Shown here piece by piece: positions 45,001 to 51,000 of a DNA stretch of 64,000 bases. Source of the stretch: Prostheceraeus crozeri (taxonomy: Eukaryota > Platyhelminthes > Polycladida > Euryleptidae); contig CAJQUW010010459.1 of assembly GCA_907163375.1 (NCBI GenBank), positions 1 to 64,000 of the forward strand, read 5' to 3'. The stretch's first letter is position 1, and each line of letters opens with the position of its first letter. The notes under the pieces were generated by a model. The model saw nothing but the letters and a program-made list of their open reading frames with translations. It did no database searches and was not told the origin of the DNA. The position numbers were made by a program, and so were the translations under genes.

Positions 45001-48000
45001 TCGCTCTGGCTGCCGGACTAGTAGTAAGGCTGAGAGCAGTCACAGGTGGGCTTCATGTACCCTTATTGAAAATCCAAGTCTCAAGATAGGTTGCAAATGC
45101 ATAAATTGTGCCAATTGAGCGAAGTCTGTTTCCCCGACCATTGCCTGCCGATGGAAATATTCCTCAGTTTAAAGAAGAGACTGCACTTACATGTAATTTT
45201 TCCGGTGGCAGCAATGTTTGATTCACGTTGGAAAATTATATCTGACAAATGAATTCAACATCATTCGTTTTCCACATGCAGCATATTCTCCATGTATTGC
45301 AAAGCGTCTCAATAAACTGTGAAGTTGTGCAGAAATCGTGAAATAGAACTTCAGAGTCAACATAGTGACTCATTAATGAGACATCTGTGCAAGTTCATAG
45401 TAATTCAGGAAATAATTGTTATCACATACTTGTACTCATTTGAAAGTAAATCACGCATTTAGATCAGAAAGACATTATCACATCTGTCGGATTGCAGAGA
45501 TAAGGAAAAGACAAGTGTGAAGCCAGAAACAAGTGTGATAACGGAAAATGTGAAACCAGAACTGAAAGTCTAAAAATTTGTTCTCTGAAATTGAAAGCTA
45601 TCTAGGAGCTAAGTTTAATTACAGAGACTGAACATTTTTAATTTACATGAATGAATATTACGTACTTAACCCACATCGACGACAATGTTAATATAACATG
45701 AAAATCATTCTGCGAAAATTTGAAGCAACCATAAAATACTCATACATTTTCAAAATATACATGGGCAAAATACCTTGATAAATACATTGCAATATGAGAA
45801 CATAGACATTCCATTATTTTTCAGCACAGAAAGATATCCACGAAACTAAATTATAGCATTTTAGTGCTAAAATGTTGACATACTCGTACATTGCCGATGC
45901 GCTCGCCGGTGTTCTAAGTTTCACATTCAGCAATAATTTCTGTGCAAAAATGTATAGTTCTCACTTTAAGTAACTAAAATCCTTTAAAATCTTAGGATGC
46001 CGATACGAACCCTATGTGCTGCACATAGTGTGAGGATATTCAGTGGCTGCTAGGACTAATAACAATGTAATGCGAACTCGAGACTTGTAGTTTCAGTTGG
46101 TTTTTTTCTTGAACCTAAAAACCTGTTGCAAACATACGTCAGGGTGTCCAATTTGCGCCAGGTGGGCTTGCAGAATTTTTTAAAAAAAATCGATGTACTC
46201 CCCCATCGTGCTACCCTACATGCATTGCATTGCCTTCATATTACTACATTAACTACAGAGTGGGCCATAAAAAAGTTGTATAAACTCTGTGAAAAATCTT
46301 CTTATTGATCATAAATTAGACCTGATAGGTTGTCCGTGAACAATCAAATAAAAGTGTCATAGCTCAGCCACAAGTTTCACAAACTCAAGTCGACCAGAAT
46401 CACTTGTTTATGAATCATTCATTTACAATTCTAGCAAATTTACTTTTTATCATCTTCGTTTCAAAATAAGATGTCCCTAAAATTGCTCGAAACTGATAAT
46501 TGCAGTCGTCATCCCACCTCATCGTCGCCTTGATGTGTATCATAATACACTTATACCAGTGTTCGTACTGGCCGATTTCGCATTTTTCGCGCCCCGCCCT
46601 GCGATTCGCGCCCCAACTAATTGGTCTAAGATACATGTATACACGAGCGTAAGGTCAATACATACATTTTTCAAACATATATGGAATTCATATAGGCATA
46701 TTTACGGGTCAATTTCATAGGTCTGTGACGATTTACAGTATTTATTAGATACCTTTGATGGAGTAGATGAAAACATAATTGATTAATGGATGGCTCTGCA
46801 TGCAGCAGACAACCATATGATATTAATGAGATCATATACGAACATATAAGTGCGTTATAATGTATTCATTCTAATTCGGTACTATAATATTTCCGCAACG
46901 TTGAATCAAATGAGCCTAAGGAACCCCGAAAATGCCTTTTCCAGTTCCAATTGGCTAGGATTTGGTTGTGGGGCCTTAGAAAAATGCCCGAAATCACTAC
47001 AACCAAATCTGGGCCAAATGGAACCGAACCAAAGACTAAAATCGGAGTGTTAGGGCCTGTCATACCTGACATTTTCTCGGTGTAGTCAACGTCTTCGTTA
47101 AAATAACGTCGTTACACTTTCCATCTGGTACTGAAATTTAACATAATAAGTTTCATTAATACACCGTAAGAGTTTATGCCCTATTTTCCTTGTGATTTAA
47201 ATGAAGAAAAGATCAGAAATGAAAGTACACATGTAAGTAGTTTCATTCAATCAGGTGCATGATGATCGAGCTGTGTTGAATAAAAATGCTGTCTAAAAGC
47301 GCTAGGCACTGATAAAGAAAATATCACTTCAATTTCTTGGGAGAAATAACTTTCAGTTCTTCATGTGCTTTTCGCTTCAAAGTACTAGTCATGAGCTTCT
47401 CAGCTACTGCTCGTTTCTTTTCTTCCATCTTCTCCTTCTCATCAAGCAGAGCTTTAAGGTGGTCCTCCTCTTCCTTTAATGACCGTAATGCCTCCTCCTG
47501 CATTTTCACGAGGCTTTCTTTCCGTTTCATGATATCGCTGATTCGCTTTTCGTTGTTTTTGAGACCGGACTCTAACTCATTCAGCTTTGAATCATTTTTC
47601 TTCTGATTTTCGAAAGTTTTTAGTATATCCTTCTCTGCTGCCTTCTTCTTCCTTGCTGCCTCTTCCTCCATCTCGCTCTTCAAACGCAGCTCATATGCTT
47701 GTTTGGCTTTGGCAACTTTCTCCAAAAGTGCCTGTGTCACTTCAAAGTTTCGCGATGAGATATTATTCGATGCCATGGCGCTCTTAATAACGACGATCGC
47801 ATTTATTGTAGTCGCGGACAGGTTACTCCGTTTCTTTGTCACTAGATCAGGCAGCAAACTGAACACCCTCTCCACTTCTGCGTTTCCGTGCGGTAATGTC
47901 ATCGCGACTCGAGCCAGACGACTCAGAGTTGGCATCTTTGAGGACATTTTCTGCCAGTATTCTCCAATGTCCATTGGCTTCTCTGTTGTACCTTGGAGGA

Positions 48001-51000
48001 GTCGAGCTTCAACTTCAAGAGTAGAAATCTCGTTTTGAGGAACAATTTGGGGAAAGCACTTCGCGAGAGTCTTCGCCCAGTTCTCCAGATCAGCATCGTT
48101 CTAATGATGTGGGGAAAGAAATTGGCACGATTGAAGCACATCATTTTCAAACGGTAAGTACTTGAGGAGCTTTTCAGTTCCCCTCCTGAAGAATCGCTTC
48201 ACCCTTTCAAAAATGCAATACGCAGTGATGATAAATAGTCCCTTAATAAAATGTAGAATACGCAGTGATGATTACGGTATGTCGTAGTAGGTTTACACAC
48301 TATTCCTATTTGCTAGTGTTATGTCAGGAAGGCATTTTCTGGAATAAGAAGGAAAATATTCAATTCTATTACTGTCATCAATCTGATACATAGTCGTAGA
48401 CACATCTAACAGTTCCCAGTGATATGTTATAGTCAAATATTTTTTGGGGAGCGAAAATATTGGGGTGCTGAAATATTTTCGGAATTTTCGCGCCCGCCTT
48501 CATTTTTCGCGCATTCGCGCCCCAGTACGAACACTGTTATACATCTATTACACCGCAATATATGCTAGATGTCAGCATCGTGCTCCACATATGAATTTCT
48601 TCATTATAAAAATTACACCGATCATTCACATGAATGTCACTATGAATAGGCCTATTTGAAATTAATTTGATTTAAAAATCGAAGAAAACATCCAATAAGT
48701 AAAAGCTAAAATTTAGTAGGCATTTGACAATTCATAAAAAATTAAATTCGACCCAATAAAATTTTTGATCATAAAGCAATAGCTAAATTACTCAAAAGTC
48801 GAGGCTTGTCGTGCATTTATGATTAAAATATCTACATTCAAGGCCAAAAATGTTCTCTTTCCCCGCTGTTTGGACAAAATGAAATGTCTTAATCAGAGAA
48901 TTGGATGCCGTGAGCTCCTTATTGGAAGTCAAAAATGACATTTTATGATTATCAGATGTTTAGTGCATGCTCGTACGTATGTTGAATGAACCACACCATT
49001 GCAGGGACCACAAGCAGTCCCAAATATATTAAAAGCACCATCATGAATAACGCACAACCTATATTGCCTTCGCCCTTTCTATGTAAACCGAATTATCGTC
49101 TCAAATCATGAAGGAGTGAGTGCTCACTAGATGTTTTGGAGGTTTCACAGGACGTCCCACACGTCTTTTCCGTCTTGGTTGAATTGGCCCTAATTCTTCA
49201 TCAGGAACTCCTGGATCAAAATCAGGATCGCTGGAATCAGAATCTCCGTACCTGGAATGTAAAAGTACATGTCCCTCAAATTATGTGCAGTAGAATTGTG
49301 CATTTTGCCACAAATTTCAACATTGCGAAATATCAATTTTGATCAAGATTAATGACAACTCAGCATTTTAACTCAATGAAGACGAAATCTCTGTCAATTA
49401 ACACATTTTTTGAAAATCAAGAGTTTGATGGAAGAGGAACTATACACATCAAAGGTGTCCCTCAGCAGAGGATCAAAAGCAAAGAAGCAGAAAGGCCAAG
49501 AAAAAAGTGGGAATGATGAAGGAATATAACTAAAAAGCACAGTAGGCTAACAAACACTGAAAATAAGGTGGCAGAAAAGTGAAGACAGATTTGTGGGTGC
49601 AAAATAAACAATGGCTAAGTACGAATTTTACTGCATTGCTCATAATGGTAAAAATGGAAAAGCCGAGTAAAATGATAAAAACCAAGATAACATAAGAAAT
49701 ACATTAGATAAAAACCCTTCAAATTATCAACTGTCCATGCAGCTTAGTTGAAGTTAATTGACAGTCCTCTTCAATGCTTCAACACCAGAAGATGTTGGAA
49801 ATACCTCCAAAGTAAGATTTATCGACAACACTGCTGGTCTAAGAAAGAAGGATCTTAAAAAGTTCACATGCCGCTGAATTCATAATATGTACATTGAATT
49901 GCAAATTTTCGAGAAATTTAACGACCGATTATTATCAATTCTTACGACCGAACTAATGCATGCGCTAACTTCCTCGCTCTGATTTTTGATCGAGTTCATG
50001 GATAGGTGAACTTGTTCTTCGTGACTTGAATCGCTCATATTCTAGACATGGAGTCAAACGGCAGATTGGCTACAAAATTAGAGACTTGAATGGACAATGT
50101 GAACACAGAAATCAGGCTGTGTACGACCATTGGTTACAAACCAAATGCTGTGAATGCATTACTCTATTGTCTCTGGCTAGTTTATGTTGCATATTCATGC
50201 ATAATGTACCGGTATAGTTTATTAAAAATAGGCGAAAAATACGAATAAATATCAAGTCCCGCAAACAAACGATTTGTCACCTTTGAATTGACCAACATTA
50301 TGAATTGCTAATTACATTGCAAAAATCAACTAATTTTGAAGAAAAGAGTTTCACATTTCAATTAGAACAAATGAAACTATCCTTGGAAAGAGCACAGACA
50401 ATGAAATTTTGCAGTGATTTTCTTTTAATTCTGGGTGAGACTCTTAGCAACTTGCTGCAGTAGGTGGGCAATTTGGTCTCCCTTAATTATTTAATGCGCT
50501 TAAGAGGCGCTGCAGATAGAGCTGAAGCATTCATTTCTGCATACCTGCAATGATTATTTAACAAAGAAAATTATCAAGAAATATTTTACAGCTCTGATGT
50601 AATAATGTCGCCTTATTAAATTTCACACTGAATTTCTTTTTGCTAACATTTCTGCACTACTGACAAAGTAATCAACACCTACATGTCACCGTATTCTGCA
50701 TGGGAAGTCAAATCAAATATAATCTCACCAATGTTTCACAAGCTTTTACAAGTATTTGGTCATTGGAATTTATTGTTGTCATTGAATTTAATTTGTTTGG
50801 TCAATTTAACTGTATTCTTTGAGTTTCAGTTTTATGCTTGTGAAATCGCGGCAGACTAGATTCATATTTCTGATGAAATTCAAGACCGTAGATGCATTTT
50901 ATTTGTCACAATATTCTTTGATATACGGCTTATTTACTCAACATACTTACAATATCACTGTTTTTATTTAATGCCAAACGCAATAAGATTCTGCGAAAGA

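Noticed and set aside
47337-48038. Plus-strand frames rich in Ser and Phe
   Set aside because: They are antisense of the hAT coiled-coil region, whose Glu/Lys codons read as Ser/Phe/Leu on the other strand.
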